From Charina bottae (Eukaryota; Chordata; Lepidosauria; Squamata; Charinaidae), in assembly GCA_023362775.1 (NCBI GenBank), contig JALMGJ010000004.1, positions 79,908,798-79,972,797 of the forward strand: a stretch of 64,000 nucleotides of DNA, written 5' to 3'. Made by a program: the position numbers and the translations under genes. The notes under the pieces were generated by a model that saw only the letters and a list, made by a program, of their open reading frames with translations, did no database searches and was not told the DNA's origin. Every line of letters begins with the position of its first letter. The first letter of the stretch is position 1. Below, piece after piece: positions 32,146 to 43,845 of this stretch.

Positions 32146-33528
32146 AGGTGCCTTTTTTTTTTAAGGCAATATACATTTTTAAAAACTGAACTTAAAATTA
32201 TTTGGGAATTGGAGAATGTGAATGATTATATTATGGAGTGTGACAGCAAAAGGGCTACATTAATAATCTGTAAATTGATAGTGTGTTAAACTAGAAGTGT
32301 GCTTCTATTCAGAATGAGAAGCATTTCTCAGCATTAAATTCAGCTGAGCTTCTTAAGAAAGACTTAAAAAACTCATCAGAGAGCAAATGTGATTAATGGT
32401 AATGACAAGTGCTTATGCAAGTTAACTGCCAGTACTCTTCAACCAGAGGCAATTAATGCTTCCATCCTGTCTGATGATTTTACCCAACAGGAATTACCAA
32501 AGAGCTAATATCTCCTAAATGATATGGATTGCTAACACTTACTGTAGATGACATCTAAGGCCGTTGTTTCTGTGCTGAGTCCCAAATAGGTCATCATGGA
32601 GTCACCAAGCTTCTGCCATGAAGCAACACCAGCGTTTTGTCAGAGTCAGCTTGTAAGAAACTGATGACGTATCAAATAAATGTGCAAGTGTCACATATCA
32701 TTAAACAAGAACAAGAATTTGCTTAAGCAGCAGAATACAGAAGGTAGTTCCAGTTCTGTCCATTTTTAACTGAATAGGCAAGAAAGGATATTGTTATGAT
32801 TTTTCATTTCAAAAATAACAAAAAAGTTTAAGGCTAGCAATGCAAGACAAACAATGCTAGGGAAGTTATTAAATAAATCACCCATTGGATGATCTGATCA
32901 AAAATAATATTTATTCCCAACTATCAATGTGAAGTTCATTCAAAAGTAATTGCTACCAGAAACTGGCTACAGATAAGCTGAAGCTGATTCATAGACTTAC
33001 TTGAATCACTGAAGACTCTTATTCAATAACTTAGGATTGTTTAAGCAGTAGGTCAGTTGAAAAATACTTTGGGAGTGAAGTCAAAAAAAGCTAAATGTAG
33101 TTACTATCTGTTCTCTTGATATTGTTCTCATAATATGGATATCATTTGTTACGATTCCATGCTCCTTGCTTTTCCAAGTAGTGTGCTGTTGGTTTTAATG
33201 AATGTAATAATCAGAACGAAGATGTCTAGTATCTTTTAAATTTTTGCTTTTTTTTTCTTCGTAGGACTGCAATTTTTGCAAGATCCCCAACTTGGTTCAT
33301 CTTAGATTATAGCTGTTGCAAGGTACCCTTCCTCTTACAAAGGCAAGATGTTGTCCTTTTGTAGAATATCCAACATATATTTTAGAATATCAGGTCCCCT
33401 TCCACAAGTTCTATAATAACTGCATATCTTATAAAACAAACAAACAAACAAACAAACTGGACCTATTTATTTATTTCCCATTTATCAGGGCACCATCTCT
33501 TAAACAACAGAATGAACTATTAATCAAC
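32146..33528. other. No feature recognised
   Basis: About 1.4 kb AT-rich, with a short (AAAC)n run just before its end (33437-33457). No coding or repeat signature was seen. Confidence 0.5.
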
Positions 33529-33682
33529 CATCCTGAATTATTTTTTCTATTTTATTTTTATTATTAGATTAAATAACAGTAAAAATCAATAAGGACCACA
33601 TAATAAAATAAAATGTAGAAAACCACAATGCAAAATAACAATATACCTGGCAGGGGAGATACCATGATCATCCTGAATTATT
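33529..33682 (-). mobile_element. 126-bp retroposed fragment with 14-bp target duplication
   Basis: The sequence catcctgaattatt occurs at 33529-33542 and 33669-33682. The 126 bases between read, on the minus strand, as an AT-rich 3' UTR ending in an A/AAT-rich tail. It is probably a truncated LINE 3' end (LINE2/CR1-like). The duplication is perfect. Confidence 0.7.
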
Positions 33683-35114
33683 AACCAGAAGTTCATAAAA
33701 GACCTGAAGTCATAAAAGTATTCATATGTGATAAAACTAGAACTCTGTTGTATGTGAATAATTCCAATATGTAAATATGGTGCCAATATATTGGTGATTT
33801 GTCCCACTCTGAACCAGCAAATTTGTTGAACTGACATTGCCAAAAAGAGATGTGTTAAATTGTTGTGTGATTATAATCCTTAAGCTATATGATAGTTTTC
33901 TGATTCTGCACTGACAGTGATCTCTCTATTCTAGGCTGAAAGGGAGAAATAATAAAGGTAATAGAAATGTAGGAACTTTCAAAATGTAGCTTCTACACTT
34001 ACATCACCAACTGAATTGACTCCTACTCATATATAGGCAAATGCCTGTGTATACATTTTATAATAACTTAAGATTTTTAATTGAATGAAAATACATCAGG
34101 GAAGGTTGATAAGGAATAGGTAAATAAGGTATTCTTGGCTATAAGAATATGTAGATATATAAGAATATGTAAATAAGGTATTCATTTGTTCTCATGTAAT
34201 TTTTCATTCTATATTCAAATATTGTTTTTAGATAAAATACAAATCTTAGCAAGAAGTGTGATTCAACCTCCTCCATATGATTTTTCAGTAAATCTAAAAA
34301 TAGTGTGTTCATACATTATATTTTTGCATATATAACAGTGAATTATTAAATCTGTACTAAAAACCTGATGTGTAAATGGGAAAAGAAATTTTCTGGAAAT
34401 GCAATTATTATTCATATTTAAAGAGCCAACATTAGCTGCAGCTTTCTCTCAGGTAAACACTCAGTACCATATTCTGGCATTATAAGCCACCTTTATCATT
34501 GCATACACTTGGTATATCTTTTTTTCAGATAGGAAACTTTAAGCACTATGCTTCAAAGCACAATTTAAGCTTACTTATACATAGCTTTCAGCATGTAGAC
34601 TTTCTTCTACAAAATCCAACCCAGCAAAAATATGGAATTAGGATAATGTTTTAGATATATACAATTATAGGAGAATTATCCTGGTGACCCTAAATGAATT
34701 CTGGAGTAAAAAGTGTTGTTTACTAGTGCTAAATTAACCCCAAACTGTGTAAAGAAATAAAATATTACTGATATGGAAATATATAACTGCTTTGTGAAAA
34801 TATTTTTGTTTAATGCAGTGATATATTATCACTTTCATGTTTCCTGACACCCCTTAATTTTCACTGCAAAAGCAACTCTTGTCATAAAACAAGAGAAGTT
34901 TTTGAATTACACAGTGTAATCTTCAAATACCCTATTTCTGTCCAACCCTCAAACTTTACAAAATGCTCTGAAAAACCTAACAGGTACTCTTTTAGGCATT
35001 TACTTAAATATTCAAGAAGGCATTTCGATAAATTTTCCTGAGCTTGTTTCTTTTACTGTTGTATTAATTGTTGCATTTTATGGTATGTTATTTGTAAGTG
35101 ATGAGTTCTATGTT
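33683..35114. other. No feature recognised
   Basis: About 1.4 kb AT-rich. A short local duplication (aaataaggtattc at about 34122 and 34172) is the only structure noted. Confidence 0.5.
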
Positions 35115-35390
35115 TGTTTGTTTATTTATTTATTTATTTCTCACATTTCTTCACCGCCCATCTCGCCAAAGCAACTCTGGGCGGTTTACAATCAAATTAA
35201 AATAACAAGAGATTAAACTACCATAAAAACAAGTTCATCATAAAAATATAAATATAAATATAAAATATAATATCCAAGATGGAGAAACAAACAGTCTCAA
35301 TAAAATTCCTCAGGGCCTCATCAAGACGCCAACCTCTGGGGATAACATATTCCACAGGGCATGTTGCTATGTGGCTGTGTTTTGTGAGTA
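35115..35390 (-). mobile_element. LINE2-type 3' end, antisense
   Basis: (TTTA)n is followed by caccgcccatctcgcc and ctgggcggtttacaatc, then an AT-rich UTR. Near 35320-35370 are traces of the ORF2 end (on the minus strand, AFS-like and WN-like blocks ahead of a stop). It is similar to 15695-15982. Confidence 0.6.
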
Positions 35391-36284
35391 ATTCTTTGGT
35401 TGTCTGAAGAGAGTTAAGTAGTATGTGATTTGGAATATTAGTAAAACTTCTATTTATATGAATATCATTGTATTAAAGGAAGTAAAAAATGTTTCAAATG
35501 CCATACTTTGAAATTAGATGCACATTCATATAACCCTTCATACAGTATTAGTTTATGTATTCCAGTAAAATACATATTATGCTGGAAATAAACTTCAACA
35601 TTTGTGATTTTATCAAATCATATCTTTGAGTAAAATGATGCAAAATGGGAAAAAACCAATATTTTAAAATGAGTAAAAGGGGGAAAAAGATTTCTGATAA
35701 CAGGACACTATTTTTTTCTTTGACATTCTCTTATAGCACTAAGAACATCTGAAAGAGTAAGTCATAGGTTCAGGAAGCTATGATTTCAAACAGAATACAC
35801 AAGCTAGTTCTAATTGGAAAACATCTTTTTTAGTGTTTTTTAATTACAAAAGAAAGAACCCTTATCATTTTCTAATTTAAATCAGTGACTCTAACCAAGA
35901 TGTACTATTTCTAAAAGCTACTTTAATCTTCTAAACTCTATTTTATTTTCTTCATTTGTCTATTTCTATTCTAACTTCTATTTTCTATTTTTCCTAAGTG
36001 CTAACTACCTGAGTTCTATACTTTATTGTCTGTGCTAATTTCAGCTCTATCTTCATTCTATCTATCCTGGTCCCAGTCTCACTCAGCACCTCCTACTTCT
36101 TCTTTGGCTCTCTTTATTGATGGGCTGGTCTCTGGTTTCAGCTGAATCAACTGGACTTGACCATCATGGTGCTGAAACTGTTCTGGGGAATACAGCTTTC
36201 CTCCAGATTTCTTTGGTCAAGACAAAGAGATGTCCAAGGGAAATGGCAGAAGTTGGGAATGATAAGAGTGTACAACTCTATAAT
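35391..36284. other. No feature recognised
   Basis: AT-rich sequence with nothing recognised. Confidence 0.5.
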
Positions 36285-36360
36285 TTATTTATTTCATTTA
36301 TTATTTAAATTTATATGACCACCCAACTCCCACAATGGGGGACTCGTTTACCCACTCGCA
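36285..36360 (-). mobile_element. LINE2-type 3' terminus, antisense
   Basis: TTTATT-rich tail then tttatatgaccacccaactcccacaatggggg. It matches, in form, the antisense terminus at 43775-43845. Confidence 0.5.
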
Positions 36361-37738
36361 ACCTGCATGTCTTCAGCCTGAAACCTGTACGGTCTATTGA
36401 GTCTCTGATACTTATTAATCTTATTAAAAGCTTCTAAAGGACTGCTGTTTGGGGACAAAGTTTATTTCCGAGCAGGTGTTCCACCTGATAAAGAGCTTGA
36501 AACCAACATTAATTCTTTTTTTTTTTAACTTCTTAATTTTAAAATAACGTTACCTTATCAGAATGTAGAACTTTTTTCAGACCACGGACCATATTTGGAT
36601 TTTGAGTGGTATTCTGTGGATCATCCTCTCCAAAGTAATGGCTAGAGCCAATACAAATTTGATTTCAGTTAATTACATGTACATTTAATTAAAATTCAAT
36701 ATGATTAATATGATTCCTAGGCACTCATGTATTTAATCATTTGTACCACACTAAACATTGCAATTTAGTAACAACTTTTCAAAAATTTTGGGGGCTGAAA
36801 ACTAGGATTTCAGAGTCCAGGTTATGAACTGTTTGTTTGTTTGTTTGTTGAGAAAAGTTTGGTTTTTCATGGAGCCATAGAAATACCTGCAATATTAATA
36901 AACATAATATTAGCTTAATTCAGGGAGCCTATTTTCATACAAAGAAATAATTCCACTGTGGACAGTTTGAGAGAAAAAGTGTTCTGGGGGCTATTTAGAA
37001 ATTGTGTGGCCTTACTGTCCTGGTAGTCTTGAGCAGACTGTGTCTTACATCTATCATTTTAATTTCTATAATTTTCTAAAGCTACTCTATGTTGGACACT
37101 CCAAGGCATTCATGAAATTAATATGGTGCTGGTCATAGTTCTGATGCTTTCACCTACCACGTAGGCTTAGTGGAACCCACCAGAAAGCATTTTGCTGATA
37201 GCCATTTCAAATCTGGAGCTTTTCTTCTTCATTCACTGTAACTTATAATTGAAAAGAATTGGGTTATGCAGAGATTGTCAGTATTCCTCAAGGTCAGAGC
37301 CAAGCCTATGGAAGCTTATTCTATCAAAGCTGTTCTGGGACTTGTTTGTACTGATTGTTTCTGGTTCCACAGTGATCCTAAATTATTGAGTTCCATCCAC
37401 CTGTTATCTGGCACAGGAAAAACATGAATGGCTATAGCATTTATGAAGAGGACAAACTTGACAACATTTCAAGGAAAGTTAAAGGAATCTGAGAGGATGC
37501 AGCCTGCCAAATTTCATAGAGATCAATGCACAGTTTGTAAAACAATGATTCTCTAATATTTTGGTGTTTTAAAGTGTCCATACCTTTTTTGTCTTTGTTT
37601 TTTTAAAATCAGAATGGAATTAAATTTGCATAATAAATGTATGCTAATGAAAAAAATGGCACATGCCCAATTTAATAGAAGCTGGTGATGTGGTTTTCAA
37701 CCTACCTTTTCTTAAAATCAATTTTCCTTTTTATTAAA
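36361..37738. other. No feature recognised
   Basis: About 1.4 kb AT-rich with a (TTTG)n run at about 36830-36849. No gene was seen. Confidence 0.5.
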
Positions 37739-38175
37739 TACAGGTAGTCCTTGCTTAACGTCCACAATTGAGACCAGCAACTCTGTCACTAAGTGACATG
37801 GTCATTAAGCAAGACATCCTGTGACTATGATGGGCTTACAATCTCACTTCCACTGCAGCCATTAAGCAAATCACCTGTGGTCATTAAGCGAGACATTATG
37901 TGACTATGATTTGCAATTTTACTGCCAGCTTCTCCATTGACTCTGCTTGTTGGAAGGCAGCTGTGAAGCATGTAAATGGTGACCATGTGACTATGGGATG
38001 CTGCAACAGTCATAAATGCCCACTGGTTGTGAAGTGCCCGAATCTTGATCATGTAACCACAGGGACACTGCAATGTTTATAAGTGCGATGACCAGCTGTA
38101 AAATTACTTTTTCAGCACCATCATAACTTCAAATAGTCACTAAACAGGGCAGTTGTTAAGCGAGGACTATCTGTA
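37739..38175. mobile_element. MITE family M, 433-bp copy
   Basis: The element at 37741-38173 starts CAGGTAGTCCTTGCTTAA and ends TTAAGCGAGGACTATCTG, flanked by TA on each side. The interior repeats short modules such as cattaagc and tgtgactatgat. There is no transposase frame. It is about twice as long as the copy at 16695-16921, which may be an internally deleted relative. Confidence 0.88.
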
Positions 38176-40794
38176 GTGTCCTTAACTTTTTTTAATATCA
38201 TAATCTAATTAATTTGCAGAAAAAAGAAGTCATTCCTCTGACTGTCAAAGATGATGTTGATAATGATGAAATATATCTCGCTTTTATTTTGGATGAAAGA
38301 AGTCTAGAAAATTAAAACTCTCACCTTTTTCATTTAAAATAGTTGTTAAAATATTCAGTGAGCTAAGACAAACATAAAACATTACGATAGTGGTGCTAAG
38401 GAGGGCCTAATGAAGTGGAACATTTGGTAAAGCCAAGGATCTCTCTTCCACTGTGTCCCAAGATGCTATGATTTGGGTAACTGATCGTGGTCTGATCACA
38501 AGAATCACATGGGTTGGTGACTGGTGATTACTGAATCCAGTTCTCCTACACCAACCAATACCCACCATGATGTTTTTTGCAAGCAACAAGGGGTTTTGTT
38601 TGTTTCCTTCTTGTAACAGCTGTCACATTATTGCCATTTGCAGGACGCTGGAGCTATAGAAATCAATCAGGACTGAGTTTTGCAGTTTTGAATTAAGTCA
38701 GAGCAAACCTGTCTCATGTGTTCCACTTTACATAAAGAGGATTACCTGATTACTTGGATTACCCAAAGCCATCTAGGAATACAGAATCCAAGTCTGTTGC
38801 CCAGCTTCAATAGGAGGAGCTTTGAGCATAAGAAAAAAGAATCAGGAAAACTCTGCTGGCTCATATGCTTTGTTTGTCTAGGTTAGTATAGTTCATATCT
38901 TTCATATCACCTCTTACCTGCATTCTTTAAGTAAACATGTCAGAGACTAAAATACGCAAATCATTTATTTAACAGTCAGTTTGGCCTTCCACCTGCAGGT
39001 TGCAAGGGATTTCAGTCTTTTTGAATTTTTTAAATCAATAGTTATTCAAACACAAGTAATTTAAAGCAATCCTGTCATCACTGGCATACTAAAACCACTG
39101 TTATAAAATATACAGCATTTACATATACTTATTCATGCCTGGAATGAATACTTTCAGATTCTGCTGTTTCAGTGACATTTAAGAGGTTGTTTTATGTGCA
39201 GAGAGAACTTTAAAAAGATAGTGGTTTTTTTTAAGATTGCAGGTGCCAATTTCTGAATACCAATCAAAAGTTTTCTTGCAATGTTTTTTTAATATAAAAT
39301 TCTGTAAATTATGTAGAGGTATTAAGTGATCATGTGAAGTTCACAAAGGTATTAAAAATAAAAGCTGAAAGGAAGTCATATTTAACTCAAAATAGATTTT
39401 ATGTGCACCTACATTTTCCCTTTGGCTTTGCATGAATATAAAGTACTTTGACCTGATTCCATAAGTAAGAGGCTTTATCTCATTTTCTGAAAAAAGCACC
39501 CTTTACACTCATAAGAATTCTACTCACTCCAAAAATGGGAAATTCCTATAGATGTTTTCCTTATTTTATGCAAATCTACAGTGATCATGCAATCATTTAA
39601 AGATCTACATCACAGAAATCACCTTGGATAGTCAGGGAAACCTACGACAACGAAAATATTAAAGGTGAGAAGAAAACCATGCAGAAATGCAATAAAATGC
39701 AATAAAATGCAATTTGATATATGAGCATGTCTGAGTACAATGATTAAAATAATTTAAAGTAGAAATGGAACCATATATTCCACTAGTATAGTAAATAAAG
39801 CATTTGCAGTTGGGTAGGGAGCCCAAAGCACTAGGGGAAGAATAGTGTTATAAAAAGACAGAGCAAACAGTAACCTATACTTAAGGATGCATCTCTGCCA
39901 CATGCTTATCCAGTTATGTTGAGCAAGTTTTAGTAGCCTGAGCATTTGGACCAGAATTTTGGTGGCATGTGCTCGATCCTTGCTTTTCTGGATGCTAGAG
40001 TAACATGTCTGGGATGTATGTACCTTTGCCCAGCAATTTTAGATCCTCCGACCCATAAACAATGTTATTTCTAAGGTGCTCAGTAACCCTATCTTAATGT
40101 CATGTTTATTTAACCCATATCCAACCCTTTCTTCATCACACCTGAAGATGTAACTAGATGACTATAAGGAAGCATTTTGGACATGTTTTATAACCATTTA
40201 CTGGTTTCTGATATGTTCCTGAATAAAATTACATTGCAAGCCTTAAAGGCATAGGCCTCCTGCCTGCACCAGTGTAAGGTCAGCTTTTCTTTGCATCCTC
40301 ACTATAGCTAAGGTGATTTGTTTTTTGTTTATTTTATTTTACTTATTTTTAAAACATGTAATCTCCTCAAATCATATTTACAACAGAAATTAAACAGTTA
40401 ACATATAAATCTAAAGAAGAAAGATTGGGGGAGGAGTGAAAATTATGAAACCCACAGACAACTTTCAGCAGAATTAAAATTGATGCTATGTCTTTGATCC
40501 AAATACTCAGCGAACAAGTGAGCCTGATTACCTGATGCCATTTCTACTGCTTCTGCTGCCGCCACTGTCTACTGTACCTCAAGGGCAGGTTTAATATGTG
40601 GTGAATGCAGAAACTGTTCCCCACTCTGGGGGTTTTGTGATCCTATTACAGCTCAGTAGGTGAGAAGCAAAAGGATCCTCCTGTGGGGACATTGCTGCTC
40701 TCTGCTAAATGGCTAGTACAGGATGCCTTTGAACATTTTTTACACAAAATAAGCATATTAAGCATATTAAGTTGTCCAGATGCTTAGAATATTA
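38176..40794. other. No feature recognised
   Basis: About 2.6 kb AT-rich. A short tandem tgcaataaaa is near 39687-39713. No convincing open frame or repeat end was seen. Confidence 0.5.
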
Positions 40795-40889
40795 TTATTT
40801 TTATGTATTTATGTATTTATGTATTTATTTAATTAATTTTTATCCCGCCTTTACTTTTTTTTTTATAAATAACTCAAGGTGGCGATAAT
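40795..40889 (-). mobile_element. SINE 3' portion, antisense, split by a LINE
   Basis: (TTTATGTA)n, then ttttatcccgcctttac, ataaataactcaagg and tggcg. This is the antisense tail of the same tRNA-type SINE whose head lies at 42836-43013. It stops where the LINE begins. Confidence 0.8.
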
Positions 40890-42835
40890 CCCTTTTGGGG
40901 AAAGGGGAGTCAGAAGTTCATCTACAGGGTCGGGCCGAGGAATTTTCTAGGCATGTGCAGGATAAAATCGCTCAGATCCGCTCCAAGTTGGACTCTGAGC
41001 ATGAGGCAGAGTCTGAGGAGACACCCATGGAACGTACTCATCTTGTTATCTGGGAGCAGTTTGACCCTGTTGGTCCCGAGGAAGTGGACAGAGTCCTCTG
41101 ATCTGTAAATGCCACCACCTGCCCATTAGATCCTTGTCCCTCCTGGCTGGTGAAAGCAGCTCGGGAGGTGACTTGTGGCTGGGTCCAAGCGATGGTAAAT
41201 ACATCCTTGAGAGAGGGGGTGTTTCCAGCAGCTTTCAAGGAAGCGCTGGTGCACCCCCTCCTCAAGAAGCCATTGCTGGACCACCATTATACTGGATAAT
41301 TTTTGTCCAGTCTCCCACCTCCCCTTTTTGGGGAAGGTGGTTGAGAAGGTGGTGGCGTTGCAGCTCCAGAGGATTCTGGATGAAACGGATTATCTGGACC
41401 CCTTTCAGTCAGGTTTCAGGCCGGGTCATGGGACGGAAACTGCATTGGTCGCGCTTATGGATGATCTTTGGCGGGAGCAAGATGGAGGCAGTGCATCCAT
41501 TCTCACTCTTCTTGACCTCTCAGCGGCGTTCGATACCGTTGACCATGGTATTCTTCTGGGACTGCTCAGGGAGTTAGGGGTGGGCAGCGTGGTTCTGCAC
41601 TGGTTCACCTCCTTCCTCCAGTGTTGATAGGGAGCGAGAGATCCAGTCCACGGGCCCTTCTTTGTGGGGTCCCACAGGGCTCGGTACTCTCGCCGCTCCT
41701 TTTTAACATCTACATGAAACCACTGGGCAAGATCATCCATCACCATGGGGTGAGGTATCATCTATATGTGGATGATACCCAGTTATACATCTCCATCCTG
41801 GGTGAAGTAAGTGATGCAGTGACCACCCTGTCCAAGTGCCTGGGGGCTGTAGGGGTTTGGATGGGAAAAAACAGTCTTCAGCTGAACCCTGGTAAGACGG
41901 AGTGGCTATGGATTAATGGCCCCTCGGTTTCTGGGAATTTGTCATCTTTAGTTCTGGATGGGGTTGCACTACCCCAGACAGACCCGGTGTGTAACTTGGG
42001 AGTCCTCTTGGACTCACAACTCCTGCTCGAAGAGCAGGTGGCAGTCGTGGCCAGGAGGGCCTTTGCTCAACTTTGTGTTGTGTGCCAGTTATGCCCTTTC
42101 CTTGACCAGAGGCCCTTTGAATGGTCAGTCATGCCTTGGTTGTCTCCCATATAGATTACTGTAACGCGCTCTACATGGGGCTACCCTTGAAGAATATCCG
42201 GAAGTTACAGCTGGTGCAGAATGCAGCCGCACGGGCAGTTTTAGGTGCACCAAGATTGACACACATAACACCTCTGCTCCGTGAGCTGCATTGGGTACCA
42301 GTGTGCTTCCGGGTCCAATTCAAGGTGTTGGTTATTACCTTTAAAGCCCTACATGGCACGGGACCAGGTTATCTGAGGGACCGCCTCATCCCCATTACAT
42401 CATCCCGTCCTACCCGATCTTGCAGAGAGTGCATGCTGCAGACCCCCTCTATGAAGGAATTCCATCTAGTGGGGTCCCGGAGGTGAGTCTTCTCTGCAGT
42501 AGCACCTGCCCTATGGAACATCCTCCCCCCAGAGATAAGACAGGCTCCTTCAGGACTTCAGGAAAAAATTAAAACTTGGCTCTGTGACCTCGCCTGGGGC
42601 AAGAAGGAAAGTGGTCAAGCCTGGGGATGGCTGATTTCCTAGAGCCGCCTCAAATATTTTAAATATGTTCAGCTGCACTGTAAGAACCACCTGCCACTTG
42701 GATTTTATTGTATTTATATTGTTATTGTCGTTTTTATTGTATTTTAATGATATTATGTTGTGAACCACCCAGAGTCCCTCCTTGAGGGGGAGATGGGCGG
42801 CCATAGAAATTTAATAAATAATAAATAATAATAAT
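40890..42835 (+). mobile_element. LINE2-type element, 5'-truncated (1.9 kb)
   Basis: Plus strand. It begins within ORF2 between the endonuclease and the RT, covers the RT and C-terminal region, and ends with ccagagtccctccttgag, gatgggcggc and an (AATAAATAAT)n tail. It interrupts an antisense SINE, whose two halves abut its ends. A short ATAAT at both junctions could be the target duplication but cannot be told from the tail. Confidence 0.88.
40895..42640 (+). pseudogene. LINE2-type reverse transcriptase (ORF2 3' half), lightly damaged
   Basis: Pieces in order: VQDKIAQIRSKLDSE (pre-RT linker, 40895-41101); GKVVEKVVALQLQRILDETDYLDPFQSGF with RPGHGTETAL (41328-); motif A TLLDLSAAFDTVDH (AFDTVDH at 41526-41546) with the catalytic Asp kept; GVPQGSVLSPLLFNIY (from ~41670); catalytic YVDDTQLY (~41764); [63 protein letters not shown]. 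At least three frameshifts and a few stops break it. The endonuclease is missing. It is the best preserved LINE2 RT in the window. Confidence 0.88.
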
Positions 42836-43013
42836 ACCTAATACTCCTTCCTCCAACTATTTCCCCCACAACAGCAACCCTGTGAGGTGAGTTGGGCTGA
42901 GAGAGAGGGACTGGCCCAAGGTCACCCAGCCGGCTTTTATGCCTAAGGCGGGACTAGAACTCACAGTCTCCTAGTTTCTAGCCTGGTGCCTTAAGCACTA
43001 GACCAAACTGGCT
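42836..43013 (-). mobile_element. tRNA-type SINE, head portion, antisense
   Basis: On the minus strand it starts gagccagtttggtctagtgc, with an A-box-like tagtgcttaagg, a B-box-like gagttctagtcccgcc, then gtgaccttgggccagtc and cctcacagggttgctg, and the segment ggaaggagtattaggt just before the LINE junction. The missing tail is at 40795-40889. Confidence 0.85.
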
Positions 43014-43258
43014 CATATTTCCTAATTTTGGTAATCCCACCTTTATTATATTTATAAATAATTCAAAGCAGTGAACATACCTAATACTCCTTCCTCCTCC
43101 TATTTTCCCCACAACAGCAACCCTGTGAGGTGAGTTGGGCTGAGTGTGCGTGACTGGCCCAAGGTCACCCAGCTGGCTTTCATGCCTAAGGTGGGACTGG
43201 AACTCACAGTCTCCTGGTTTCTAGCCCAGCACCTTAACCACTAGACCAAACTGGCTCT
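43014..43258 (-). mobile_element. tRNA-type SINE, second copy, antisense
   Basis: A complete copy of the same SINE in the same orientation. Head gagccagtttggtctagtgg at the right end, A box tagtggttaagg, B box gagttccagtccc, body, and tail with ataaatataataaaggtggg at the left. It shows what the interrupted first copy looked like before the LINE arrived. Confidence 0.88.
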
Positions 43259-43537
43259 TATCTTACACATATATATGTGTGTAATTTTGCTACTGAATTT
43301 CAGCACTGTGATTTTGAAGGGTACAAAAATTATGTCAGCCAATCATATGTGGCCTATATACTGCTCTATCCACAAATCACTTCCTGAACAGTATCACTAA
43401 GAAAAAGGTGCTAGGATTGGAAATAGGTAAAGGAAGATGTGGAGTAATGCAAATAGATAAGGTTAAATTCTTCCAATGTTTTATTTCATTTAAAAAATAG
43501 CTGGCATGATATACAGTACGCAATGAAGGGAAGACAA
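43259..43537. other. No feature recognised
   Basis: AT-rich spacer between the SINE and a microsatellite. Confidence 0.5.
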
Positions 43538-43543
43538 TGTATT

Positions 43544-43591
<48 letters not shown>

Positions 43592-43592
43592 A
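43538..43592. repeat. (CT)n(CA)n microsatellite
   Basis: About ten CT and then about fourteen CA dinucleotides with a sharp junction near 43560. Confidence 0.96.
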
Positions 43593-43774
43593 AATATCAG
43601 GATTACCCTGCTTACTGGCCCATACTTTTTCTGACTAGTTTTGCTGTTGGAAGGAGAAGCAGTCAAAAAATATGGCATGTCTGAACTCTTTACTTAGGTG
43701 GAAGGCATGCTAAAAGGAGATTAATGGCATCTTTTATAATATAACTTAAGATCCCATTTGAAGACTGCAGGCAT

Positions 43775-43845
43775 TTATTTATTTATTTAACACATTTATA
43801 TGGCCACCCAACTCACACATGGTGACTCCGGGCAGCTTACAGATC
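43775..43845 (-). mobile_element. LINE2-type 3' terminus, antisense
   Basis: (TTTA)n tail then tatggccacccaactcacac and ggtgactccgggcagc. Read on the minus strand this is the short terminal hairpin-like end of LINE2 elements. Confidence 0.6.

Noticed and set aside
40138..40175. ctgaagatg...ggaagcat, a possible weak hammerhead
   Set aside because: The second box is not GAAA and the putative stem II does not pair.
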